From assembly GCA_021397835.1 (NCBI GenBank), contig JAJFZO010000583.1:1962501-2026500 (forward strand): DNA of 64,000 nucleotides, given 5' to 3'. The notes under the pieces were generated by a model, which did not search any database, was not told the DNA's origin, and saw only the letters and a program-made list of their open reading frames with translations. This stretch comes from Moringa oleifera. Lineage: Eukaryota > Streptophyta > Magnoliopsida > Brassicales > Moringaceae. Shown here piece by piece: positions 1 through 10,840 of the stretch. A program made the translations under genes and the position numbers. Positions within the stretch are counted from its first letter, which is position 1, and each line of letters begins with the position of its first letter.

Positions 1-2810
1 CTTTTTCAGGCATTCTTGCTAATGTGATAACCACAACGCTCTTATCTTTTGTTATCTAAAATTATTTTCAATTTCATTTTATTTATATATATACATTTTT
101 ATTATAAGGGTGATGTTGTTATTATTAGACTATTTTATATGTCATTTCTAATATTGTAAAACAATGAGTAATATTTGATTAATGTAATTATTTTTGCTGA
201 TATAATAATATTAAACTTCTATATATTGCAAGTTCATTTGGACAATTTTCAGCTTTTTTTTTTTGAAAGGGATGTTGTAATTTTATTATTGTAGTAGTAT
301 AATTCATCTCATGAATTTTTACTATTCTCTTAATATTTTTGTTTTCTTCTAAAATATTAATTTAATTCTAAAATAGTTATTCAGTATTATTTTTTGAGCA
401 TATTTATTAAATCAATTTAAAATTTTAATTTTTTCTAATCTTTACTTTTTTGTATAATTTATATTTCTAATCCTTATTTTTCCTTCTTCGGAACTTTTCT
501 TTATAGAAAAAAACTCATATTTTTCCCTTTTTTTTATAACTTAAAAGCTTTCCTTAATTTTTTTAAATATATGATGGGTGAAATCATCTAATACATTTAA
601 TCGTGATCCATAATCCTTCAATTTCAAATAACATGAAGATAAAGTGTTTATGTCATTAAGCTCTAGGGATTACATAAGCAAACAATACCTCAACATGTTT
701 CAATCAATATGTTGGAAGTATTGTGTGTTTACATAAATAATTGAACCCTTTGGTTTCGAAGCTCATTGAAATTGTTTATTATATCATTTATTAAATAATC
801 TTATTTAAGTTCAAAAATACTTATTTAGTTATATCGTCTTTATTTTTTTTTTTCATATTGACTAGTTCTATAAATTTTCTTTTATTTTAGCTATATTAAT
901 ATTTTAATTGTTGACTAAATCTTTGACTTGAGATCATTTAATAGAAATAAAAATTGAATAATACATTATTCCAGAAATTATCTTTTCACATAGATTAAAT
1001 TCTTTTTGAATTACTCTGATACCAATATCATGCCATTGAATTGACTGGGAAAAATATTTCTCTCTCTCTATATATATTTAAATTAAATCTTCATTGTTAA
1101 GATAACTTACAAGTTGTTTATGTACTACAAGAATTTGTAATAATTGAAATCATTACTTTTGTCTAAAATCTAAGGCTTGCTTTTTATATAAATGAATAAA
1201 AAATTAACAGAAAAAACATGAATTTTTATTTTTCCGAGTAAAGTACAAATGTCAATTCTAATTATATATATATGCCCATAAAATGAGGCCTGATTAGGAC
1301 AAATTCTGCAGTCAAACTTCGTGGAAGAGTTGGGCCATAAATATGTAAAATATTATTACATAAGTATGAATTATATATATATATACAGATAGATATATTA
1401 AAATTTTAAAATATTTTATATACTAATAATCTTATATTTAATTATGTATAACAAACTTATTTTTATAACATAAATATTAAAAATCTAAGTAAAAACTATT
1501 TAAATTTTTAAAAATATATTGGTTTTAAATTTAATTTTTATTTTTAAAACATACTTAAATAAAATATTAATTAATCAACTGCAGTCAAATTAGGTCCATC
1601 TCTTTGTTAGCGAGAGGACGAATTTGTTAATATAAATTTATTTTTTAAATTTTTTCTCTGTTTTTCTTTTCGTTTTACTTTTTTTAACCTTTGATTTAAT
1701 TTATACTGAAGCAAAACAGATATGCCAGCATAATAAAGATTATAAAATTAATTAGATAAAAACTTGATTTTATTCTTAATGCAAAAATGGGATCATCAAC
1801 TTTTTCTTGTGATATAAGCAAAAATTAAGAAAATTAAAAAAAGTCATAGCTGCTATACACGTCTTTCACTTTCTCTCTGCTCTCTCTCATACGGTTAGCA
1901 AAGCAGTTTGGAACTCTTAAATATTGAGCACATTTAACTATGGATATAATACCATCATTGTCAATATTCTCTTTTTTTTTTTTTGGTTAATATAATTCTA
2001 AACAATTTATGGCACCCATTTGCTATAGCATAAAGACTATTATCACTAATATTTTAAATTTTAAAAAATTATCACAATTATATAAATTTTTATATATTTT
2101 TTAAAATAGAAATTGAGAACTTCAATATGAAGGTAAGAACCTTTTTTACACTCGTAAAGTCGAAATTGGCAAGAAAATTGTTGGTCATACACATATTTGC
2201 AACAATGATTCGAGAACAAAGAGATTCGATTTGAGATAATAAGCCCAATGTAGTGTTTCAAAAAGGGGATAAAGTGAAATTGGAAAAAAAAAAACATTGT
2301 TGTAAAGCTTTTAATTCAATTTTAAAATATATTATTATAATTATTTTTATTAAAATTTAATAAATGAAGATTTGTTTGAATATGTTTTAAAAATTAGAAT
2401 TGATGAAAGAAAAAACATAAAATCTAATTTTTAAAATAGTATTTATTTAAATTTAAATTATAAAAATATTAATTAAATAAAAATAATTTTAAAAAGGTAC
2501 ATTAGTTTTTTAATTTTTTCTATTTTTATCTCATTTTTGATTAATCAAATATATAGTAATTTTTTTATTCTATTTCAATGAAATAAACATGAAAATAATT
2601 AATTTTTCTATTCTTTTTCTTTTTATTTTCATATAATAATCTTTCATTCAAATATGTTGTTAAATTTTATCAAAAAATACAAAATTAAATTTATTTAAAT
2701 TAAAAAATTTGTATAATAAATTTTGACTTAAAATTCTTCACAAATATAAAAAATAATTCAAATTATTTTTTAAAAAAATTTAAAATATTTTGAGCACTAA
2801 AACATATTTT
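1..2810. other. AT-rich intergenic DNA, no gene seen
   Basis: Very AT-rich plant intergenic sequence with short TA runs (about 1265-1276 and 1369-1386) and homopolymer tracts. I see no open frame with coding character on either strand, no tRNA and no structured repeat. A possible decayed retroelement scrap with a PBS-complement-like string (ctctgatacca) lies near 1015-1025 but nothing around it supports an element. Confidence 0.7.
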
Positions 2811-3797
2811 TGATATTATATAATTAAAAATTTAAAAACAAAAATAAAAATTATTTAAATTAAAAAAAATAAATTTAAAAATATTTTAATAATAAAATTA
2901 TGTTTTATGTTTTACAATCGTTCAAATCCATGTTCTATTTAAATTAAATTAAAAAATTATTTATACAAATGAGTTAATTGATACATCAAATTTTAAATAT
3001 AAATGAAAATAAATTTTTATTTTTATTGTATTAAGTATTATTTATTTATTCTATTAAAATATAAAAAACAGATGAAAAAGGCAAAAGAGTTAACTTTAAC
3101 CTTCACATTGAGCACCCAGAACCCGGCCTATTGAACGGACAATTTTCGTTCTAAAAAGGTGAAAACAGAGGCCGAACAAAGCCCAACGAATACCCAGAAA
3201 ATCACATTAGAAAGCCCAACAAATCTTTTGATGTTCTAAAGAGTGCAGGGGAGGAAGAAAATGGAGAAGGGCAAAGGATGCGAGGAGAGATGGAGTGGAG
3301 CCATAGCGAATCTGACGGAGATGACTGCTAATTTGGAGTCACTCCAAAAGCTACTTCTTAGGACAGCTATCTTTTGAAGAAACGTTTTCTAAAGCCTCTC
3401 TCAGCTCGGAACAAGCTCGAACTATCAAGGTTTGTCGTTTTTCCTTCGTTGGTTCTATATCAAGGTTTCAGCATCTTCCTGTATGTATTCGCATGATTTG
3501 ATATTGGGTACTAAGTTGCTTGATTCTTTGCTGTTTTGGGTCAGTTTGTTGAATTTTCTATTTCAGGTTTTAGTTTCGAGCTCTTTTTTTTTTTTTTTTT
3601 GGTTTTGAAGTTCTGTGTGTGATGATTACTAACGATCTGTTTCGCGATTGAGCAATTCAGGTCAACTGATCTCTGCTTTATTTGTTTAGTTGGCTTTTTC
3701 TTCTTGTTTTGGGTTTTCTTTTTGTCAACGCAATTAGGCTGATCATAGTGCTGATCACAGTATTGATAGTTTGAGTTGCATTTCTCTGTGATTTATT
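2811..3797 (+). repeat. Left copy of duplicated host promoter/exon 1/intron segment
   Basis: This ~990-bp block matches 58952-59947 in direct orientation, differing by eye at only a few percent of positions plus small indels. It covers AT-rich upstream DNA, the presumed promoter and 5' UTR, coding exon 1 and the first ~370 bases of intron 1. Viral sequence starts directly after it, and in the right-hand copy viral sequence stops directly before it. The 55-kb viral array is therefore bracketed by a long direct duplication of host DNA. Similarity begins at tgatattatataatt and ends at ctgtgatttatt. Confidence 0.9.
3261..3429 (+). pseudogene. Truncated exon 1 of the coiled-coil protein gene (left duplicate)
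   Basis: Matches coding exon 1 of the intact gene at 59407 but carries a net 5-base deletion around 3370-3376. The frame hits TGA at 3375-3377 after 38 codons. The exon ends at the same AAG|GTTTGT donor as the intact copy (3429/3430), but the intron runs into viral DNA and no downstream exon follows. The intact copy has Val-Asp-Glu-Glu-Thr where this one breaks, so this is the decayed copy and 59407 the functional one. Its promoter could still fire a short transcript into the viral array; nothing here proves or excludes that. Confidence 0.85.
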
Positions 3798-3887
3798 ATT
3801 ATTAGATTAAGACTTTCCTATAAGATTAGTGGTTAGAGTTGAGATCATTAGGATTAAGGATATAATAGAATTATTATTAAATTTAGA

Positions 3888-5063
3888 ATGTCAAAATTGA
3901 TAAAAAAACTATTTTCTGGTTCTCGCCCTGCTAGAACTTGGTCACGGGAGGGAGAGACCTCTATTACTGGTAGTAATACAGAATACCAAAACAATATGGA
4001 AAATATAATCAGTAACATAGAAATAAATATAATAAAAATAGAACAAGATTTACAAAACTGGAATATCCCAAAACAAGATGTCAAAACCATATACCACATA
4101 GGCAACTTCAAGTTGAGACAAGATTACTCAATCAAAACTATAGAGAAGATTATCTCTATAGACCAAGAAAATCAAATAATCCAACTACTCAACAGACAAA
4201 CAATAGGTCAACACCTACCAAACTATAAGTACCTGCACATAGGCTTAGTGCAAGTAGCTATCAAACCCTTACACAGATTGGGATTAGACATTCCAATTCT
4301 GTTATGTCTTAGAGATGCACGGCATCTTAGATTTTCAAATTCCTTATTGGTAATCATTCAATCAAATTTAGCGAATGGTCCAATATACTTCAATTGTTAT
4401 CCGAATTTTTCGATAGACTTACAAGATCCACACATCTTAGATGTGTTAACTCTCAATATCCAAACCAAGAATCTAGAAGTCAAAGACAAGATGAGAGGAA
4501 TCACTATTGTCTATAGGATTTACTACAAGGTTATGACGACCACTCTAAATCCAAAAGCCAAAAGAGTCACCCAACCAGGAGAAACACTTCTTCTAAAAAT
4601 AAATAGTCAACATGTGAATAGCATAACCCCCAACCTTATCAAATGGTCAAATCTGACATTTCCAGAGGACTGGGAACTTGTTAGAATCCAACCCCCAAAA
4701 AAGATCAGGAATACCCAGATCTCAAGAATAGAGGAACAATCTGATGGGAATGTTCTTATCAGATTCCACTCTATGAGGGAACCCAAAATCAGGATAGAAG
4801 AAATTCTTCCTGCAAGACCTTCAGTATCAAGTGTCAAGTCAGAACAGTCAAATTTAGACATAGACCCAGGTAGAGATAGGCCTCTAATTCCATCCGAGAG
4901 TAGGGTAGATTGGGATCCTACTATACCTAGAGCATACTCGGATAATCCTTCTCCTTTCTATTCGGAGATGAGGGATTACGAGACACAACTCAACATGATT
5001 ACCCAAGAATTTCAAATAGACAAAGATCTCTTTAGAAGAGATTTCAATTCTAGGGAAAACTAA
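3888..5063 (+). CDS. MP: Viral movement protein (30K superfamily), longest intact copy
   Basis: The 391-residue open frame is the only uninterrupted movement protein in the window. The 30K-type core is recognisable at residues 134-146 (Asp-Ile-Pro-Ile-Leu-Leu-Cys-Leu-Arg-Asp-Ala-Arg-His) and 163-174 (NGPIYFNCYPNF), which is typical of caulimovirid movement proteins; the family widens plasmodesmata for cell-to-cell movement. The N-terminus (MSKLIKKLFSGSRPART) is shared by all component 1 copies and fixes the start. In U5, U12 and U14 the frame passes on into the linker and coat protein, so the TAA here is a CAA-to-TAA change inside a former polyprotein. The last ~90 residues are a spacer rich in Arg, Glu and Ser. 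Expression today is unproven. Confidence 0.88.
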   Translation: MSKLIKKLFSGSRPARTWSREGETSITGSNTEYQNNMENIISNIEINIIKIEQDLQNWNIPKQDVKTIYHIGNFKLRQDYSIKTIEKIISIDQENQIIQLLNRQTIGQHLPNYKYLHIGLVQVAIKPLHRLGLDIPILLCLRDARHLRFSNSLLVIIQSNLANGPIYFNCYPNFSIDLQDPHILDVLTLNIQTKNLEVKDKMRGITIVYRIYYKVMTTTLNPKAKRVTQPGETLLLKINSQHVNSITPNLIKWSNLTFPEDWELVRIQPPKKIRNTQISRIEEQSDGNVLIRFHSMREPKIRIEEILPARPSVSSVKSEQSNLDIDPGRDRPLIPSESRVDWDPTIPRAYSDNPSPFYSEMRDYETQLNMITQEFQIDKDLFRRDFNSREN

Positions 5064-5732
5064 CACCAAAGGGAATGATTTAGGACAACCTTTCCAAAAT
5101 ACCAAAAAGGCCAGATTAGGGAAACCTATTACGGTCATATGACAACCGTTAGACAAATAATAGGATTCTTTACTTGGTTCCAAGAATATTGTTACAACAA
5201 CAATATTGAGAATCCTTTCCAAAACAAAATCGATGTCATAGGAACAACAACCCAAAAATGGCATACAGCCAGAAAATACAGAAATCATAAGGATACATCC
5301 TCCCTTAGAACAAATAGAGATCCAATACCATGAAGCACCATCGTAGCTTTACCCTTCAAAAATCCAAGAGAATTCAAGAGTCAAGGAGAACCTGCAATTT
5401 ATCAAGATATTGTTAGCTTACAACAGCAAAACAACTATACCAACCAGATTCTCCACACCATATCCAAACAAATAGATAGGATAGAAAGTCAAAATTCAAA
5501 ATTAGATCAGGAACCTATTAGTTCAAGTTCTCTGATCTAGAAACCCTTCTTCAAAATATACAACACTCATAGGGAGCAACTACTAGCCCTGTCGAAGAAT
5601 AGTGATGTTCTTCTAGAACAGATAGAGTCCAGACTATAAGCCTTGACACTCAAAGAAAATAAAGGCAAAAGTTAAATCAACACAATAGATCAAGTAGACT
5701 CGGACATAGAGTCACTTGTAGAACAATTTCAA
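5064..5732 (+). pseudogene. ORF1 linker-domain remnant of U1
   Basis: Continuation of the component 1 polyprotein after the nonsense codon. The conserved linker motif GFFTWFQEYCYNNN lies near 5163-5204, followed by a Gln/Asn-rich stretch. Frameshifts and stops break it. It ends at about 5732, where sequence equal to the start of the coat region in U2 (near 8903) is replaced by the post-ORF2 purine tract. The function of the linker is unknown; a related one (GFFTWLEFYAQQ) occurs in component 2. Confidence 0.75.
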
Positions 5733-6552
5733 GAAAAAGAAAAGAAAAAAAATTCAAAACTTGCAGGAAACCAACAAAAAGGACAAAAGACGACGGATAA
5801 GAAGGAATCTAAGGCCACCAAGCAAGAAGGACAAAAAGACCAAACACTTGGCCAACTTTCACTCACTATTTTTCCTTTTGGAAAAGAAAAGCTGAGTTGG
5901 TCTCCACCAAAAGACAAGACTCCCAACCACCTTCACTATAAAAAGGAGATTCCACTTAAGAAAAGGAAACTCCACTCAAGCAAAGTATCATCCAATGACC
6001 GACACCTCAAAAGCAAAAGATTACCACTCAAGAGACAAGACACCACTCAAGAAAAGAATAGAACAATCAAGAAGCTCTCCTTACTATAAAAGGAGAACAT
6101 CAAGAGACAACATGGCAGAAGTTAGCCTCGAAGAGAAATTAGCTCTAAGAGAACTAACTTACCCCCAAGATTCAACACTTGAATCTTACAATCTCTTTTA
6201 GTCCTCTTAGCTTCATCATATTAGGCAAGAAATCAGACGACTAGTGGATTGTAAGTATTCACGTATCCAAACCCAAATAGTGGCGTTCGTTAATCAGTAA
6301 CGGCGCTCTTCAACTTGTGTTATCAGACATATGTTTTATGTTTTTTTATTTTTAAAAGTTTGCATTATAGTGTTTTGTTTTGTAACATACTTCGTTTTTA
6401 TATTAATTCAATTATATTTGTTCTTTATTTATGTTTTAATTCATTTTTATTATGCTATTTATCTTTCATAATTCATCTAGGTAGCCCTGTATACCGCCAG
6501 TCTAGTAGATCCGACCCTACCTTTCAACTATAGTAGTAAAGGGGCCCCAAAA
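5733..6552 (+). promoter_or_regulatory. Viral promoter / R region of U1
   Basis: Noncoding block between the purine tract after ORF2 and the PBS, present once per unit. It holds a conserved hairpin (about 5869-5887), a run of CACTCAAG-type repeats, a TATA box TATAAAA at 6085-6091 and a T-rich stretch with TTTTGTAA (near 6379-6386), which resembles the far-upstream poly(A) element of caulimoviruses. By analogy the pregenomic RNA starts about 30 bases after the TATA box and ends in the T-rich part of the next copy. It shows the same order as at 12149, 27395 and, reversed, 14619. Confidence 0.78.
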
Positions 6553-6565
6553 TGGTATCAGAGCC
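6553..6565 (+). promoter_or_regulatory. Primer binding site (initiator tRNA-Met), start of U2
   Basis: TGGTATCAGAGCC, complementary to the 3' end of plant initiator tRNA-Met, the primer for minus-strand synthesis in Caulimoviridae. It marks the boundary between the R region of U1 and the leader of U2. Confidence 0.92.
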
Positions 6566-7084
6566 AAAGACTGGCACGATGAATTGAAGTAGTAGTTTTA
6601 TTCTTCTAAGATTTTAGTGAAATCAAGGATAACTACGAAATCCTAAAAGTAGGTTTTAGCCGATCATACTTGGTCAGTACACTGAGGAAACTGTTGGTGT
6701 TTTAAAGATAACACGCTTAGTACTGTTGGTGTTTTAAAGGTAGTACGCTTAGTATTGCTGGTGTTTTAAAAGTAGTGCGTTTATCACTGTTGGTGTTTTA
6801 AAGATAGTACGCCAAAGACCTTAAGGCCAAGGTAAACCCGCCATAAGACCTAAGGAGGGGCAATAAGGTAAGTTAAGGCAAGAAGGTCGAGGCATCCTAG
6901 TGCTACCCAATTCGGGCTAGGCAACTAGTGCTACCCAATCCGGGTTAGGCAGCTAGTGTTATCCAATCGGGGGATTGAAAGTGTACTAATCAAGAAAAAT
7001 AGGTTAAGACTTTTCCATAGGACTAGTGGTTAGAGTTGAGATCACAAGGATTAAGGATAGAATAAAATTATTATTAGATTCAGA
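6566..7084 (+). repeat. Viral leader of U2 with two short tandem arrays
   Basis: Untranslated leader after the PBS. Array one (6691-6812) has four ~31-base units built on GGTGTTTTAAAGATAACACG. Array two (about 6898-6973) has three ~28-base units built on TAGTGCTACCCAATCCGGG. Between them lies a perfect plant splice-donor string GTAAGT (6868-6873), also present in the leaders of U4, U5, U7 and U9. The arrays recur in every leader of both components, so they are probably functional in RNA structure, packaging or translation. Confidence 0.8.
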
Positions 7085-8239
7085 ATGTCAAAATTGGTAA
7101 AGCCTTGCTAGAACTTGGTTAAGGGAGGGAGAGACTTCTATCACTGGTAGTAGTACAGAATACCAAAACAATATGGAAGATATAGTCAATAGCGTAGAAA
7201 TGAATATAGCAAAAATAAAACAAGATTTACAAAACTGGAATATCCCAAAACAAGACATCAAAACCATATACCAAATAAGCAACTTCGAGTTGAGACAAGA
7301 TTACTCAATCAAAACTGTAGAGAACACTATCTTTATAGACCAAGAAAATCAAATAATCCAACTACTCAACAGACAAGCAATAGGTCAACACCTACCAAAC
7401 TATAGGTACCTGCACATAGGCTTAGTGCAAGTAGCTATCAAACCCTTACACAGATTGGGATTAGACATTCCAATTCTGTTATGTCTTAGAGATGCACGGC
7501 ATCTTAGATTTTCAAATTTCTTATTGGTAATCATTCAATCAAATTTAGCGAATGGTCCAATATACTTCAATTGTTATCCGAATTTTTCGATAGACTTACA
7601 AGATCCACACATCTTAGATGTGTTAACTCTCAATATCCAAACCAAGAATCTAGAAGTCAAAGACAAGATGAGAGGAATCATTCTTGTCTACAAGATTTAC
7701 TACAAGGTCATGACGATCACTCTAAATGCAAAGGCCAAAAGAGTCACCCAACCAGGAGAAACACTTCTTCTAAAAACAAATAGTCAACATGTGAATAGCA
7801 TGACCCCTAAGCTTATCAAATGGTCAGATCTGACATTTCCAAAGGACTGAGAACTTGTCAGAATTCAACCCCAAAAAAAAATCAGGAATACCCAGATCTC
7901 AAGAATAGAGGAATAATCTGATGGGAATGTTCTTATCAGATTCCACTCTATGAGGGAACCCAAAATCAGGATAGGAGAAATTCTTCCTGCAAGACCTTTA
8001 GTATCAAGTGTCAAGTCAGAACAGTCAAATTTAGACACAGACCCAAGTAGAGATAGGCCTCCAATTCCATCGAGAGTGAGGTAGATTGAGATCCTACTAT
8101 GCCTAGAGCATACTCGGATAATCCTTCTTTTTCCTATTCGGAGATGAGGGATTACGAGACACAACTCAACATGATTACCCAAGAATTCCAAATAGAGAAA
8201 GATCTCCTTAGAAGAGATTTCAATTCTAGGGAAACTAAC
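7085..8239 (+). pseudogene. MP: Movement protein pseudogene of U2
   Basis: Matches the intact copy at 3888. It lacks about 22 bases after the first six codons, so the N-terminus is out of frame with the rest. The core is open at 7173-7850 and keeps LRDARH and NGPIYFNCYPNF. A TGG-to-TGA change stops it at 7848-7850, a stop shared with U5 and U7. More frameshifts follow. The end of the domain is placed by alignment to residue 391 of the U1 copy. Confidence 0.82.
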
Positions 8240-10820
8240 ACCAAAGGGAATGGTTTAGGACAACCGTTCCAAAATACCAAAGAGACCAGATTAGGGAAAC
8301 TTATTACGATCATATGACAACCGTTAGACAAATAATAGGATTCTTTACTTGGTTCCAAGAATATTGTTACAACAACAATATTGAGAATCCTTTTCAAAAC
8401 AAAATCGATGTCATAGGAACAATCCCCCAAAAATGGCATACAGCCAGAAATACAAAAATCATAGGGATACATCCTCCTTTAGAACAAATAGAGATCCAAC
8501 ACCATGGAAGCACCATCGTAACTTTACCTTTCAAAAATCCAAGAGAATTCAAGAGTCAAGAAGAACCTGCAATTTATCAAGATGTTAGCTTACAACAGCA
8601 AAACAACTATACCAACCAGATTCTTCACACCATATCCAAACAAATAGATAGGATAAAAAGTCAAAGTTCAACATTAGATCAGGAACCTATTAGTTCAAGT
8701 TCTCTGATCTAGAAGCTCTTCTTCAAAATATACAACACTCCTAAGGAGCAACTACCAACCCTGTCGAAGAATAGTGATATTCTTCTAGAACAGATAGAGT
8801 TCAGACTACAAGCCTTGACACTCAAAGAAAACAAAGGCAAAAGTTAAATCAACACAATAGATCAAGTAGACTCGGACATAGAGTCACTTGTAGAACAATT
8901 CCAAGAGATGAGTATCAAACCCCATCAAGAGGTGGATACCATCCAACATTCAAGACCAATGATCAGTTCTTACTACCCAAGACTATCCCTACCAGATATA
9001 AGAATGGAAGATAGGATGATCCATACACAGTCAAGATTTCACGCTGATGCTATCTATGAATGGAACATAGATGGCTTGATTGAACATCAAGTCCTAAATG
9101 TCCTCCAAGAAATGACAATGGCTGCTACAGCCTACAAAACCAAACCAAACAATAGACCAAAGGATAGCCAAAATCCTCATAGCAGGATTTACTAGTCAAC
9201 TCAAAGGCTGATGGGATAACTATCTCACAGAGGCTCATAGGATGGAAGTCCTACAAGCGGTCAAAAGAGAATTAGTCCAAGACCAAAATGGCCAAATCCA
9301 ACATAGGTATGTGAAAAACTCAGTGGAAACACTGGTGTTAGCCATTATCAAACACTTCATAGGCGACCCTGCCGCCTTTCAAGAAAGGACATCTGAGATA
9401 CTATTGCATCTTAATTGTCCCATATTATCAGACTTTAAATGGTATAAGGACATGTTCCTTACCAAATTATACACAAGATTAGACAGCAACCATGCCTCTT
9501 GGAAAGAGAGGTTTATAGCCGGATTACCCAAATTATTTGGGGAAAAGGTTAGACAAAAACTAAGTGATGTTTGCGGAGGGATAATCCCTTATGATATCTT
9601 ATCATATGGAGAGATAATCACCACCATTAATCAAGTAGGATTATCTCTATGCATTGATCTCAAATTAAAATAAAAAATCAAATATGAGATATCCCAAAGT
9701 AGAGCCGAGATGGGAAACTTTTGTGCCCAATACGGTTATGAGAAGATTAAGGCACCATCAAGAGTCAAGAAAAAGACCCTACAGAAGCCCAATAGGCCTT
9801 ATCCAAGGAATCCAAAACCCATCATCAAAGACCAAATTAGGCCATTCAAACCCAAAAGGCCCTTTAGGCCCACGAAAACAATAGACAAATCCCAAGCCAA
9901 GTGCTACAAATGTGGCAAGAAAGGACATTACGCAAGAAATTGCTATGTCTAAGACCAAATCAACCAATTAGATATCTTTGATGAGATCAAAACTCAAATA
10001 ATCAACCTATTAGAAGAAGACAATAGTGCTGACGAAGATTATGAGGATGATCTTCTCAGTTCAACCCAAGACTCTACACAGCTCTCAGAACAAGAGGACA
10101 CGTGTAGCCAAGATTTATGCAAATGCAAAACTATTGGTGTCATTAGCAAACAAGAACTGCTAGTAGACATCATAGATAAAATAAAAGACCCAGATATTAA
10201 GAAAAAATATCTGATCAAACTCAAAGAAATCATAACTACAGACAAGGGGAAGAAAGAAATCCAACCCCTACAACTTCTAAGATATCTTAGCACAGGGACG
10301 AACCTTAATTAAGACCCAGACCACAAAATCAAAACTTCAAAAATTACAAAATCAAGTCAAAATACTTCAAGAAGAAGTTAGGAATCTCAAACTAGAGATT
10401 CTAGAACTAAGAGTAAGACAAGAACCAAGGGAAGAATTCATCAATACCATCATCAAGAAATGGTATATCAAGATTACTCTGGTAATCAATAATGAATTCC
10501 ATCTCAATACCATAGTTCTAGTAGATTCTGGAGCAGATCAAAATTGCATACAAGAACAACTAGTCCCAAACCAATACTATGAAGCTGCAAGGGAAAAATT
10601 ATGTGATGTAAATGGCAAGAGACTATCAACTAGGTACAAGCTGATCAAAGTCAAGATGATCCAAGAAGGAGTAGAAATCAAGACTGATTTCATTCTAGTC
10701 CAAAATATCCAACAAGGAGTCATCTTAGGAACTCCTTTTTTATCAAACATTTACCTTTTTCGGGTAAGCATTCAAGGCATTCATTCAAAAACATCTAACG
10801 TTTTATTCAAATTTATTTAG
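8240..10820 (+). pseudogene. ORF1 linker - coat protein - zinc knuckle - protease of U2
   Basis: Broken polyprotein. The linker motif GFFTWFQEY lies near 8338-8364. The coat region starts at the MEDRMIHTQSRF motif (9004); its best open part, 9242-9673, keeps a run matching retroviral-gag-like caulimovirid coat proteins. A CCHC knuckle CYKCGKKGHYARNC is at 9902-9943, after a basic Lys/Pro-rich tract, followed by an acidic Asp/Glu/Ser stretch and a coiled-coil-like Leu/Glu segment. The aspartic protease motif Asp-Ser-Gly-Ala is intact at 10524-10535, and a Leu-Gly-Thr-Pro flap-side motif follows. ORF1 ends at TAG 10818-10820. Stops include 9950-9952. Confidence 0.83.
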
Positions 10821-10830
10821 TCAAATCTGT

Positions 10831-10840
10831 TGTTTTGCAG
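10831..10840 (+). other. Putative 3' splice acceptor before ORF2 (component 1)
   Basis: TGTTTTGCAG sits directly before the ORF2 ATG at 10841. The same T-rich tract plus GCAG|ATGGC is kept in U5, U7, U12 and U14, including the diverged type B copies. With the GTAAGT donor in the leader, a splice would remove all of ORF1 and place ORF2 first on the mRNA. Caulimoviruses and rice tungro bacilliform virus are known to splice; use of this site is my inference. Confidence 0.5.

Larger units (their letters stand above)
3798..6552 (+). mobile_element. U1: endogenous caulimovirid, component 1 type A, internally deleted
   Basis: Starts inside the viral leader just upstream of the movement protein ATG, carries the movement protein and linker domain of ORF1, then jumps at about 5730-5735 to the purine tract and promoter region that normally follow ORF2. 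Compared with U2 roughly 3.2 kb is missing (coat protein, protease and ORF2). It abuts U2 head to tail at the PBS at 6553. Confidence 0.88.

Noticed and set aside
2061..2297. 78-residue minus-strand ORF in the left intergenic region
   Set aside because: Phe/Ile-rich low-complexity translation of AT-rich DNA, no start context or similarity that I can recognise.
6112..6201. Short ORF of 29 codons (MAEVSLEEKLALREL) downstream of the TATA box, also at 27776-27865
   Set aside because: The ATG is only ~27 bases from the start of the TATA box, so it may not be transcribed, and it is AAG in U2 and U5. It could be a leader sORF but support is weak.
6691..6973. CRISPR-like array reading of the leader repeats
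   Set aside because: Units are contiguous degenerate tandem repeats without unique spacers, in a plant viral leader.
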